From positions 69,493,522 to 69,557,521 of the forward strand of contig OX104117.1 of assembly GCA_944474755.1 (NCBI GenBank): 64,000 nucleotides of DNA. The letters are read 5' to 3'. The stretch is from Limnoperna fortunei. Lineage: Eukaryota > Mollusca > Bivalvia > Mytilida > Modiolidae. The notes beneath the pieces were generated by a model. That model had not been told where the DNA came from. It searched no databases and worked only from the letters and a program-made list of their open reading frames with translations. The position numbers and the translations under genes were made by a program. This document shows positions 34,501-45,071 of the stretch, piece after piece; position 1 is the stretch's first letter, and every line of letters starts with the position of its first letter.

Positions 34501-37403
34501 TGGAACCTGGGCAGTACTACTATGCTCCAATGCTAATTCGGTTGTCGTTAGGGCTGACTTCTCTTGTGTTGACTGCATGTGGGTTTCTGCAGTTGTTTCT
34601 GCAATAGGATTTATAAGATGATACAAATATGTCTGGATAAACACGAACAATAAGTCAGGGACCGCATAAACAATGATACCTAAAGAAGAGAAAATGCAAA
34701 GTACTAAGTCTATCAAATTTATCATTGAAATGTGCAACCTGTCGACAGCACAATATTATTTTATACACCGATATTTTGTTCATGTATTTGTGTGTGTGTG
34801 TGTGTGTATGTGTAAATTAACCACAGTTGATAGGTGTATTATATTAACAACATATTGTGCAGTACCATTCTTTACATTTTTCATATATATCATGCCCGTT
34901 TCCCTCTGACAAGGTCCTGGTTTGAGAGAGTGCAAGTATACTTACAATAATTCAGTCTGTTGATTCCACTTTAATGAATCTGTTTTGTCATATGTGTCAG
35001 TCTTGAAATTCTGCTTGTAGTTGTTATTAGCAAAGTAAGTTTTATTAGCAATGTACCATAGTATTTGTATCCAAGAGAAAAATGTTTTTTGACAAAAGAT
35101 TTTAGTTTTGAATTCACTGCATTTTAAATTGAAGGTTTCTATGGTTTTTGTTATTAATTATGAAACAATTAGTGCTCAGTTACAACAATGTTCTCTTTGT
35201 CAATATTCGAGAAAAAATACAATTTAGGAACCCAAAAATGTATTATTATAGAAAATATTTTAAGTTCTTTACAGTCATCAATCTTAAGTGAAAAGTTAAA
35301 TTGTTCTCGGGTGCGAGTAAATTGATTGATTGATTGATTAATGGTGTTTAACGCCCGAGCAGCAATATTTCAGCTATATTCAGGCGATGAACATGAAATG
35401 GATGATAAAATGAACATGAAATGATGATGAATGAAAATGGGATGGGACACAAGGAAAAATAGGGGTAACGGATTTTAGATTGCCACTGGCAAATGGGAGG
35501 ATGGATAGGGTCGGGCAATTTAGCCTCCTGTAGCGGGATCGAAATCCCTACTCATAGAGAATACTACAGCAGCGTTCTTTAACGTGCGAGGAACGTGGCA
35601 TTTTTCCCAACACGGTGCACTAATATGGTTTGCGGTCAGGTTTCCGTATTATGGCCTGACAACCCCAGCTTGCCAGGGGTACCCCATTCAACCACCTGGG
35701 GCACACATCCCAGTCGGTCTTTAGGCAAACCGACCTGACACGCCGGTCAGGGTACTGGGCGCTATTTAGTCGCCTTTTACGACAAGCTAGCGCGACTGCG
35801 GTCTATTCTTTTAGCCACCCGGATCCCGCACGGGGCGCGAGTAAATTGTATTTGATGCTGGATTTTTATATAGAATAAAACAATTCAATATGTTCAAAAT
35901 AAATTATATACCTACTTTAGTCGCGTTGAATATTACAACATATGATTTATCTTTTGTATCAATCGTATTACTTTTTGCTTGAAAATTGCGACAAACATAT
36001 TACGCTGACTATAATACAACACAAAAACGAAGTTGCGGAGGTTATATTTTGACTAGCCCGTCAGTTCGTCCCGTCCGTCAGTCTTATTCCCCTGTAACTC
36101 CTGAGCAGAATTTTATGAAACTTTGTAGGAATGAAGGACACTATATGTTGTGCATTTCGACAGGAAATTATAATTTGATATTTTTTAGTAGTTATTCCTT
36201 CTTTAAACTTAGATATTTCTCAATATATATGTATGAAACAACTCATTTGCGCTTATCCTTAAGAAACTACTGATTACATGAAAACACCAACTCATGTTGC
36301 TATAGTTCATTTTTCAGATTTAAAACATCTTTAATATTAATACTCACTTCCGAGTACATTTAGTGTTATAGTTGGACTTTTTCCCGTAGAGAGAATGTCA
36401 CTGGCAAAACATGTGTATAACGCAGCATCATTGTCATTAACATTAAATATGGTTAAAGACGGAGTTATGGTTGTACTGCCAGTGTACTTATTGATGTTCG
36501 TAGTTGAGGTGATTTTTAATATATTACCAGCAATATTTCTCTCCCAATAAACGGATCTTAACAGATTTAAAACTGAACTTTGATTTATAACACACTTCAA
36601 TGTCACTGTATCTCCAATATTTATCGAATATAACGCCGCAGTTATGTCAACCGTAACTAAAGCTGAAAAAAACATACTAACATATTAAGCATTTGATAAA
36701 CTAATAGTGATGAGGATTGCATTATCTCTTGTCATTGCATTAAAAAGCAAAATGTTTCATTATGTTACGTAAAGATGGTTCAGACATATTTATTCTAATA
36801 GAATTCGTCATTTAAAAAAATATGACATTGTGTCAGATATAGAATTCAATCTAGATCATCAAAATCATTAAATCGGTCTTGTCTTGGTGTGTATTAAATG
36901 CAAAAGACACTTAATTTTATATTGGACAAGCTATAACTGCTGAGTTGTTTAAACTTCTTCTTCAAGGTACAGTGTTTAATCAGATATTACCTTTAGAGGT
37001 CTTAAAATCCCGCAGTTGTATAAACAATTAGTTTGTGCATTCAAAGCACCTATGAAACAAAATTAAAAAACCGCCCGCATTTCAAAACGCTGAATATCTT
37101 TAGGAAATAATTGTTAATTTCAAAAAGTTCCTGTCTTGATCTACAAAAGGAACCTAAGCTGGACTAAATACGGTAAGCAGTTTTCAATTGTCACGCAAAA
37201 ACCCTCACCAAAACACATTGACGTGTAGTACAGTTGTTTGACATTGAACCCAATCACTCTAAAGGTACTTAAAAGAACATGTAAGTAAAGCTGAATAAAA
37301 ACTATAAAAATCTAACATCATGCTTACCTTCGATTTCACTAAAGGGAATAATTAAATAAAGCATCAATGACACAAGGCAGATATTAGTATTACCAAATTT
37401 CAT
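31209..37403 (-). CDS. Two-Ig-domain type I membrane protein, five exons
   Basis: This is the clearest host gene in the window. The model joins exons 37403-37328 (signal peptide), 36662-36348 (Ig 1), 34679-34356 or 34598-34356 (Ser/Thr-rich linker), 33509-33225 (Ig 2) and 31522-31209 (membrane exon). Every junction has GT..AG borders and every intron is phase 1, so all internal exons are symmetric, as in shuffled extracellular modules. Summed coding length is 1,314 nt (437 residues) with the long linker exon, or 1,233 nt (410 residues) with the short one; both stay in frame. The predicted protein is secreted into the membrane with two Ig domains outside and a tail of about eight residues inside. 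A receptor, adhesion or immune-recognition role is plausible from architecture only; no ligand can be inferred. A SINE-like insertion lies in intron 2. Confidence 0.82.
31980..32105 (+). repeat. Repeat, inverted partner of 29815-29950 (intron 4)
   Basis: AAGAATTCAAAATTGCAAAG, AAATTAAAGACTTTTGTGTTGGG and TTTAAATCACTACATTAAA mirror the segment at 29830-29945. Confidence 0.75.
32110..32410. repeat. Dispersed repeat-like block in intron 4
   Basis: ATGGCCGCTATTTTGAAACCGGAAG, TACCAAATTCCATCGAAATC and AAAGGCGGTCATTTTGAAATGGC give internal echoes (two GGC.GxxATTTTGAAA units). I recall similar blocks in molluscan repeats; no coding content is seen. Confidence 0.35.
32495..32600. repeat. Duplicated 18-bp hairpin, ~71-bp step
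   Basis: GTCTCCCAAAACTTGTTTTGGGCGACTT (about 32500) and GTCTCCCGAAACTTGTTTTGGGCAACTT (about 32571). Each folds through CCCAAAAC/GTTTTGGG. Confidence 0.75.
33225..33509 (-). CDS. Exon 4: Ig domain 2
   Basis: The acceptor GCATTTACAG precedes 33509, and the donor GTTAGT follows 33225. The 95-codon exon reads PPINSQLIVTARQSES, then ITLFCNV (first Cys), FLSWTK (Trp) and KWTDSGLYTCYA (DSGxYxC), ending YLQV. A site NGTS for N-glycosylation lies near the end. Both borders are phase 1. An open frame continues upstream with a hydrophobic stretch and a Met (33597), but the splice acceptor and matching phase argue that this upstream part is intron. Confidence 0.88.
33668..33812 (+). repeat. SINE fragment in intron 3
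   Basis: GTTCGAGTC (B-box remnant), CCATTGCCAGTTTTTCTGTCG, AAAGTCGGTGG and TCATGATATAACTACAATATTGCTGAAAAC followed by AAACAAA fit the SINE body and tail of this window, with changes. Confidence 0.5.
34356..34679 (-). CDS. Exon 3: Ser/Thr/Gln-rich linker (mucin-like)
   Basis: The donor is strong (AACA then GTAAGC at 34355). Two acceptors give the same phase: TTCTCTTCTTTAG before 34679, with a good pyrimidine tract, and CCTATTGCAG before 34598. The long form adds a hydrophobic stretch (IIVYAVPDLLFVFIQ), odd between two Ig domains. The short form is almost purely linker: many T, S, Q and E, with two similar units (TVTISQSLQQEATVT and ITSTQSLQREDTVT). It likely carries O-glycans (inference). Open frames on the plus strand here are antisense shadows. 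Confidence 0.65.
35325..35836 (-). mobile_element. Retroposon (SINE-like), 512 bp, (CAAT)n tail, 12-bp target duplication
   Basis: The insertion is flanked by GCGAGTAAATTG on both sides (35313-35324 and 35837-35848). Read on the minus strand it begins CCCCGTGCGGGATCC and ends GCGTTAAACACCATTAATC plus a (CAAT)n tail. A direct repeat of about 12 bases plus a simple tail is the mark of target-primed retroposition. Its 3' region (TATAGCTGAAATATTGCTG, CGTTAAACACCAT) resembles that of the tRNA-headed SINEs, so both may use the same LINE machinery (inference). It sits in intron 2 of the Ig gene, in the same orientation as the gene. Confidence 0.85.
36040..36200 (+). repeat. Dispersed repeat fragment, GGGGCAT-family-like
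   Basis: GACTAGCCCGTCAGTTCGTCCCGTCCGTCAGTCTTATTCCCC, then AACTCCTGAGCAGAATTTTATGAAACTTTG. This type of block follows the GGGGCAT head in the related repeats. The overlapping open frame 35986-36273 is not a gene. Confidence 0.45.
36348..36662 (-). CDS. Exon 2: Ig domain 1 (V/I-set-like)
   Basis: The acceptor TTTTTTTCAG precedes 36662, and the donor GTGAGT follows 36348. The 105-codon exon encodes one Ig fold: IGDTVTLKC (B-strand Cys), VYWERN (C-strand Trp, about 15 residues later) and DNDAALYTCFA (F-strand D.A.Y.C). A possible N-glycosylation site (NQS) follows the first Cys. Both borders are phase 1. The domain is about 100 residues, normal for a V- or I-set. Confidence 0.88.
37328..37403 (-). 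CDS. Exon 1: signal peptide
   Basis: The reading is MKFGNTNICLVSLMLYLIIP followed by FSEIE, a short N-region, a hydrophobic core and a polar cleavage region. The exon ends at a strong donor (GAAG then GTAAGC), phase 1. The Met is the first ATG in this frame, and a TATA-like element lies about 90 bases upstream. Length is 76 nt. Confidence 0.8.
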
Positions 37404-37490
37404 TTTGCTGTATATTTGAAAAGCTTACTCAACTTAACATTCCACTTTTGAAAGCAATTATGTTTATCTAAGCCTTTGACTTGTAAAAGC

Positions 37491-37498
37491 AATTTATA
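37491..37498 (-). promoter_or_regulatory. Possible TATA box of the Ig gene
   Basis: TATAAATT on the minus strand lies 88 bases before the start codon. In AT-rich DNA such a match is weak evidence. Confidence 0.25.
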
Positions 37499-37684
37499 AT
37501 TAATGCTGATGTTTCTGAAATAATTATTTTTCTAACAACAAACCCTAGAGCTTCTAATACATATAGTTGTTTTAATACATTTACAAAATATTGATAGTTA
37601 TTGATTTATATAAACCCATCCCTAGACACATATCAATAAAACAGTTCAACTATGAAGATTTAAAATGAATGATTTTGTAATATA

Positions 37685-37905
37685 GAAAAATAGCAAGGAA
37701 ACCGACCGAACAATAAACGGCAAAAGCTAGAGACAGTGACAAATCCGGATATAGACAACCATGTACATTGCAAAAACAGAAAATGAGTAACCCGAACCCA
37801 ATAAAAAAAAATCGGTGCGCTCAGGTGCTTCAGATGGGTAAGCGATTCCTGCATCTAATTAGACATCCGTCGAGTTGCTCATTGTCATGTCTAGGAAAAA
37901 GAAAA
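37685..37905 (-). repeat. Dispersed repeat, inverted copy of 13298-13485
   Basis: The reverse complement reads CCTAGACATGACAATGAGCAACTCGACGGATGTCTAATTAGATGC and continues to GTCTATATCCGGATTTGTCAC and TTGTTCGGTCGGTTTCCTTGC, in the same order as at 13298 and 11650. Confidence 0.75.
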
Positions 37906-39060
37906 TATCATTTAGTTGTCAATAAAGAAATGGTGCTAGTAACTTACTTTATTATCTTTGGTGCCATCACTTGACGACAATAAAAGATGTGAACAGTGTG
38001 GCATGCGACTGAAGACAGACACCACAATTTTATTTCCTTCAACCTCTGTACTGTTTACATGGAAGCCATGACTTTCTTGAACTAGATGTAGAATTCAGCA
38101 TTTAAAATATTGTGTATGGTTCCAACACTTTACCTCTTGCAAAGAATGAAAACCTTGTTTTGGTAGTGCATACATTTATTAAAAATAGTAGGGAATTCTA
38201 GATTGCAATTAATTTTAATTCAATATTGACCTGAGCAAATCTTAACTCATAAATGTTGTATTGTTTTTTCCTCTATTAAATATATTATAAGACATATGTG
38301 TAAGGATATCCAGACAAGGCTAAGTTAAATATCCTTTGACTGAATGTACAACAAGAAAATGTTTACCTCCCATTTTGATTATTGGTAAACATTTTTTTAC
38401 CAGATAATATGGATTTCTTAATCTATTTCTTGTTACATCATCCTACAACGATAACAAAAGTTCTAGTAATTGGAAAATTAAAGATACATAGAGTTTAACT
38501 AAATATTTGGTAAACAATAGAAATTAATTGAATTTATTCATATTCTTTTATGGACACATACAGCCTGCATGTAACCATCTTTCAAATTGTTAGTCTCTTA
38601 ATTCTACTCTTAATATAAAATTTTTAGTGTATTTACATGTACATGTAAATATTGTGATACATTGTCACGTATATATTGTCTTATCTTGTAGCCTTTTTAT
38701 TGGAGAGTATATTTTTAGCTTTTGGTCTGCTATCCAATCATTTTCAGTTATTTATCTCAATAAAATATGTTTAAATCAAATCATAGGCGTTGATAAATAA
38801 TGAAATAAAAGTATAATGTTTTCTTTTAAAAATAGGGAGTATTTGAAATTAGTTATTGAAGGCCGCACTTTAATGGGGTAAGTTTGAAACGGTTCCATTT
38901 TATCGATATGACTTTTAAGGACAATGCTTTATGGCCGATCTTTATAAACTAAAGAATTAATGGCGTTTCCTATACAAAATTACAATTTCGTAGTATAAAA
39001 TGTGTCTACTAGTACCTCACATTTTGCGCCAAATTGCAGTATTTGAAGACTTTTCTTTCT
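37906..39060. other. Non-coding, no gene recognised
   Basis: AT-rich with no protein-like frame. It lies upstream of the Ig gene start on that gene's strand and could hold its regulatory DNA, but no site is identifiable. Confidence 0.35.
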
Positions 39061-39068
39061 ACCGTAAT

Positions 39069-39280
39069 TGGGGCCTTGGTGGTTAATTGATTAGTCATCT
39101 ATTATTGATCAAGTAACTGTCAACATTGAGAGAGCGGATTTCGCGACTTTCTGCTTTCTTTGGATAGGATGTGCTCGACTGTGACAAGGATTGTCGGTTT
39201 TCACCTAGTAATCCGCCTTCCTCTCCCATAAAAACTGGACATCAGTTAATAGCTGAAAACCCAAAACTCTGCATACTTTA
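39069..39280 (+). repeat. Diverged tRNA-headed SINE
   Basis: GGGGCCTTGGTGGTTAATTG (decayed head), CTATTATTGATCAAGTAACTGTCAACATTGAGAG, TGTGCTCGACTGTGACAAGGATTG and CATAAAAACTGGACATCAG match the 6818 and 40415 copies in order. Confidence 0.75.
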
Positions 39281-40414
39281 CAATATTAAATATGATTAAG
39301 TTTCTTAATATTTGATTGGCTAAATATAATTTCGTCATCAAATCATATCTGTCTATTTTTAAACAATATATTAGGAATGTTGCTATTTGTTTAAGAATAT
39401 ATGAGGCTTTTTACTATATGTAAAGAAAATTTAAGGCATGTTACTATTTTTAAAGAATTTATTAGGCATGTTTCTATATATACATCTTGATTTCCGCTTT
39501 GATCTATATACTATTAACAATATCGAAGGTGTACAGCAGACCCATTAATATGCGATTATTATTGTTTCTTAATTGTATGTTGTTTAAAGGTTAATGGATA
39601 AGTTATTACTATCACCGTTTTTTTAATTTAAAATAGCCATTAAAAACTTTACACGAGTCAACATTCTTACAAGAAATGTAACAGTAATGTAGTTATATGT
39701 AATAAGACTTTTAATTCGGTCAGGACGCTATTTATGGACATTGTAGAAATATATTGACCCCCGACGTCGTTGTCGGTCAATATCATTCTACAAGGTCCAT
39801 ATAAAGCGTATTGACCTCTTCAAACGTCCATATTTGAATAATATTTTCAACTTAATTTTTAGTAAACAATGTGTTATGGACAATGCTTATTCAACATTTC
39901 AACAATTATTTATACTTAACAGATTTATAATTGACTTTACAATAAATAAAAACATGCATGTGCACGTGTAATAAAAGTAAACATAATGTGCTAATCAAGC
40001 AATCAAATAATTCAGTGAAAAAATAACAAAATAAAATCCACATTCAGTACAAATAAATTTTGTTACGCATTACAGGGCTTAGCTAGCCCAAATGAAGCGT
40101 ACGCAAATGATCGGCGTCGCACATCGTAAGAGTTGATTTTTTGGGAGGCCCTAGAAACTCTGACATAAGGTTGAATCTGCGAGGAGTCCGACAACCTGCT
40201 AAACAAATTGACACTGACATCTTCTTGCCGTTTTGCTGACACGTAAATTCACGTTGGGAATAAAGACTGGATTCCAGCTGCGTTTTCGCCTCTATAATTA
40301 CGATGTCTTTCAATACAATGTATGTCTTGCAACATGTGAAATAAGTCTGTTAATTATCGGGGACGGGCCTGGGTTGCTTACTATTTACGAACAAAAATGT
40401 ACATACAATGTATG
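39281..40414. repeat. Unassigned DNA with a ~40-bp-arm hairpin at 39728-39823
   Basis: ACGCTATTTATGGACATTGTAGAAATATATTGACC pairs imperfectly with GGTCAATATCATTCTACAAGGTCCATATAAAGCGT. The centre CGAC/GTCG surrounds a short loop. Also three loosely repeated blocks TTAAGxATxTxTTAGGCATGTT occur between 39370 and 39470. No gene is seen; the minus-strand frame 40083-40313 is unrecognised. Confidence 0.65.
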
Positions 40415-40688
40415 GGGGCCTCGGTGGCCGAGTGGTCAAGGTAGTTCGTCTACTATTGATCACGTGGTCTGTCAACACTGAGATTGCGGGTTCAATTCTC
40501 ACTGCAGGCAGGGTGTACTCGACTCCAATCTTAATTGACAAGGATTGCCAGTTTTCCTACCGCAGGTCGGGGGGGGGGGGTTTCTCCGGGTACTCCGGCT
40601 TCCTCCCCCAATAAAAACTGGACGCCATGATATATCTGAAAAATTGCTGAAATTTGCGTTAAACACCATCAAACAAACAAAACAAACA
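40415..40688 (+). repeat. Full-length tRNA-headed SINE with CAAA tail
   Basis: The head GGCCTCGGTGGCCGAGTGG (A-box), then GCGGGTTCAATTCTC (B-box), CTCGACTCCAATCTTAATTG, a G-run in the CAGGTCGG block, CAATAAAAACTGGACGCC and GCGTTAAACACCATCAAACAAAC. It is very close to the copy at 6818. Four open frames crossing it are shadows. Confidence 0.9.
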
Positions 40689-42170
40689 TACAATGTATAT
40701 ACAGAAAATAGAAATAGTATTATTTTACGTTTGTAAATAATTAAAGCCTAAATCTCGAGTTTAGTAAGTAAAAAAAGTACCAAAAGTTGATTACGTAAAT
40801 AAAACATTTACTTGCTCGCTAATGGTATGCATTAAAACTAACGGTGTTTTTGTGAATATTTTAACGGGTAATTACATTAACATCTGTATGACTGGGTAAT
40901 GGATACTGAAGGCACTCGGGCTCGACCCACATAGCCATTCTGCTAGTTCGCAGATGGTAGATATGTGTCTTATTTCCTTGTCTCCTTTGGGGGGGGGGGG
41001 TCGTTACGGTAAGCTGGACCGGGGACAATAGTGGTTGACGTATTTGAACGGTACCAAGTTACTTTAAAATCGGCATTAATAAAGAGGTTTATTAAAGCCC
41101 CCAGCAAAGGTAAAAATTTCCTCCCCTTACCTAACATTCTAATGTTTTCGAGTGTCAGTTATAATATCCAATCCCCTGCCTACTGGTTCTATTATTGATA
41201 TATATATCATGTTTACTGATATTTGTCTTGATATAGTTGTTATCTCTTACATGTTATTTCTATTGATTGTTCGAATTATACATAACATATTTTAATTTTA
41301 ATATCGTTAAAAAAGAAATCGCTGACAAGTACATATGGTAGAATTTAAGATGTTATATATTGTTTTTGGGGATTGGAGTGGCCTCATTGGTTGTTTTAGT
41401 CAGTTTCAGCAATTATTGAGCTATATCAAGATGGCCACATATTAATAAAATAGTCTTTATACATTATGCTTTGTTAAAACATTTGCATTTTGTTACCGTC
41501 TCCCATGGGAGACGGTATACATAGTCAAATCACGATCAGTCTTCGGAGTAAATGACTCTCTGTTACTTGATTGGGTGGTTAACTAAATCTATAAATATTT
41601 TTCTCATTTCATTGGTTTACGTCAGGATCGCACTAGTATGTGTACTGAAATTTGGATATATTCTTAGGTCGAATCGGGGTTGTAATCAGTATTTTAGTGT
41701 AGTAATGTAACGTTCCACATATTGACTTCTATTTCATTCAATTCAATACATTGGTCAGTGAACAATTATAAGGTAAACATTGTACCAAAATCTCCCTAGT
41801 TTATAAAGCTGTTTTGGAAAAAAATATATCTTCTATATCTTTATTTTCGTTAATCAGTATTTTAGTGTAGTAATGTTCCGTTCCACATATTGACTTATAT
41901 TTCATTCAATGCATTGGTCAGTGAACAATTAAAATGTAAACATTGTACCAAAATCTCCCTACTTTTTAAAGCTGTTTGGGTTAGAAAAAAATTATATGTT
42001 CTGTATCTTTATTTTCGTTCTGATATTGATGCAAATTTAACAAAACATATTTTTACCGCTAATTTTGAACATTGTTTTTAGGGAGTCAACTTTTGTTTAA
42101 TTATTTTTTTAAAAAGCACGTGTGAAGTGACGACAGGCATTTAAATCTCTCAAGCACCATTAGATAATAG
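40689..42170. repeat. Non-coding; palindrome at about 41498 and a 168-bp direct duplication at 41684-42020
   Basis: CGTCTCCCATGGGAGACG is a perfect 18-bp palindrome. AATCAGTATTTTAGTGTAG begins both copies of a 168-bp unit (41684 and 41852), each ending TATCTTTATTTTCGTT, about 88 percent alike by eye. The open frame 41890-42081 lies in copy 2 and is not a gene. Confidence 0.75.
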
Positions 42171-43999
42171 CCCACTAAACACAGAACGGTTTCTGAACGT
42201 TACGTTTTCGTTTTTTCCCGGGTTTTCCAGAACCATATCGTTCTTAATACGTTATTAAAACGTTCAGTCGTAACGTTGTGAAAAACCCTTCCTAGAACGT
42301 TCTGCTGTGACGTTCTTAGAACGTTTGATTTAAGTTTTGGTTTTGGTAGAACGTTCTATCAAGGTCTTTTAAAAACCTTAAAAAGCTGATTAAAAACTAA
42401 CGTTCTTATAACGTTTTCAGAAAGTTGTGAATATCCGGAATAATGTTTGCATGTGTATTTTATTTTGTTCTAATTTAAACAGTACGGACATTGTTTAAAC
42501 TGATAAAAGAAATGATTATTTAAAATATATCTTCACGCTGAGTGACAGTCTAGGACGTTCGGGACTGACATGATTGAAAAATGATATTAAATGATCAAGT
42601 ATAATGCATTGTAAATTATTTTACAGTTCTTCTGACTTCTGTGTTTGACATAAATGCTAGATTGCACTCAAATATTAATTTCAATTATATATTATAAAAC
42701 ACGGCTGCACATAATCTAGAAAATCAGGGGCGGTAGCACAAGACTTAACACCAATTCTCCATAAGGATCAAAGGATTTATATATAGGGTGAGACATGACA
42801 TGTCTCAGATTTTGCTGATTTTCATTTTATAAGTTGAAATTGACCATTGGATCACAAAATAATGATTGTTTGTTATGATTTGACTTCGGTTGCCATGGTA
42901 ACTGTGGCAGCCATTTTGGGCCGATTAAAATACAGGGAATAGGGCGATATTCAAATCCCAATTTTTCAGGGCAAAATCAATTCATATTCAATAGAAGTTT
43001 TTTATTTGCTTAATTCAATATCTCATTGACAATATTCAAAACAGCTACAACACTTTCAATATATGTGTGATCAGACTGAGACTATTGAACATGTCAAGAA
43101 ATAGGGAATTATTCTCTATAATTTTTGGTTAAAAATATTACCATTTTTGCCACTTTTCTGACTCCATTTTCAGAAAATGCACCAATCACAAATACTCATC
43201 GTGAATATAATTACATAGATTGATGATTAATATTAAAAATTTTTTAAAATCTCAATGGGGTAATAAAAAATGTCTTTAGAAAACACCGTTAAAGTTGGTT
43301 ACCATGGTAATAAAACAAAAACGGCAATTTTTCGATATTTAAATATATGTATGACCATACTTCTAATATGAGCCAAGATAACAATTGTTGTCATCATATG
43401 TACCTAAAATGGATCTTTTCAACATTTTTAAAAATCCAAGCCGAGATTTAGTTTCTTAATATTTTACAAGAAAAGTGATTTGCACGCTTTTATATACTTT
43501 TAAATAACCACAAGAGGAACAAAAAAAATATTCATTTAATTTTTTGTATTTATTTTCTTGAAACTTCTCATAATTATCTCAGTTTACGAAACAAGATCTT
43601 CCCTTTAAAATGTGTTTTCAAATCGAAGTCGGCGAACATTTCTATTAGAATTCGAGACTGCGTCTGCGAGGACGAACCAGAAGTTCGAGAATCAGGAAAC
43701 AGCGTGTCTACAATATTAGAAGAAAGTATGAATGATTGTTACTTTCATTTGAGTGCATATGGTCAAGTTTAATAAGCTCAGTTTGTCAACCTAAAGTTTT
43801 GGCGTCGAATTCAAATTTCAAAGACGACATTCACATACTCTCTCTCACAGATTTGTTTTGTCATGTACACATAAATGTAGGTACACAATGCAAGTCAACT
43901 TGATTAATAAAACATATTGCTTTCAAACACTCAAGTTCAAGCTAGCTTACAAGTTAAGAGGTGGATCCAACCCCTGCCCCCTTTCAGCCTTTTTTACAG

Positions 44000-44167
44000 G
44001 TACATGTACCTGTTGAAGATGGCTTTGCAGGGGTCAGAAGGGGAGAAAAATATACTTCTACTTCTACTGGGTAGTGACCGCCTTCAACACATTGAAGATA
44101 ACGTCACATGGATGCGCATACAACAAGAATTAACTAAAATTTGTAAAAAATATGAGAAATTAAACAT
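44000..44167 (+). CDS. Possible 5' exon, Myb/SANT-like or MADF-like fragment
   Basis: A good acceptor (CTTTTTTACAG) precedes 44000. ATG at 44019 opens MALQGSEGEKNILLLLLGSD, followed by DNVTWMRIQQELTKICKKYE, and a donor GTATGT follows 44167 in phase 2. The pattern of a Leu-rich helix, then W..I..EL resembles trihelix/Myb-like DNA-binding proteins found beside several transposases. A small exon candidate at 44528-44568 (acceptor CCTTTTTAG, donor GTACTA) could supply FKKLNSLCQQLFQ, the expected next helix, but its phase (1) does not match phase 2. Either another donor is used or the copy is decayed. Confidence 0.45.
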
Positions 44168-45071
44168 GTATGTGTGTTGCTAAGCTACATGTATTTTCAT
44201 GACAATTTCCTGTTGCCACCAACATTTGTACATGAAATTGAAAAGCAATAATGTGCTGATAAACACAAAATGGTCTATTTTATAGAATTGATGAGGCTTA
44301 TGAAAGCTCTAGATCTTTAGTTTGCTAGATAGCTGGTTGGTTAAGGCATGCACTATATTATCATTTAGATTTAAAATCACACAAGCAATTGTTACCTGCC
44401 GAAGGTCAGTGGTTTCCTCCATGTAACCTTATCATGACCACCCTATATGACCCAGGTACATCGAAAAGGGTGTTAAACTATAACACACACATAAAATCAC
44501 ACATTACATGTACATGTACCTTTTTAGGGTTCAAGAAGCTAAATAGTCTGTGCCAACAACTTTTTCAGGTACTAACCTGAAGCACAAAATTCTTCAGTTT
44601 TAAAATTTTTTACAGCACCAATCCTTCCACTCAGGCCAGACAGAATGCCCTAAGGACGTAGTCATATAACATACGACTTAGCACTATTTTTGATTTTCAA
44701 CATTTTTTATAGGACTTTTTATTTCATTTTTCAGAAACATGCTGCACATATAAGTTCTTTCATTTGTATTTGCTGAACCCGTCAGGGTTTTATGTTTTGC
44801 AAATACATGTAAATATTATTATTATTAATAGAAAAAGCAAAAAATCAGTAAACATATAAAATGAAAATATACTCAAGCGTGAGATCTTATATTGTATGAC
44901 TACTTATGATGGGGCCATTAAATATAATCTTGTCTGATTATAGGCCAAATAAAATAAATATTAAAAGGCATGTTTAATTTTAGGTGACCTTTTTCATGTT
45001 TTTACATAAGTATGCGCATGTAAACCTATCTCATGAAAACATGCTTGTTCACAACCAACTTTTTTCCAGAT

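Noticed and set aside
34334..34621. Plus-strand open frame of 95 codons
   Set aside because: It is antisense to the Ser/Thr-rich linker exon of the Ig gene, which has supported splice sites.
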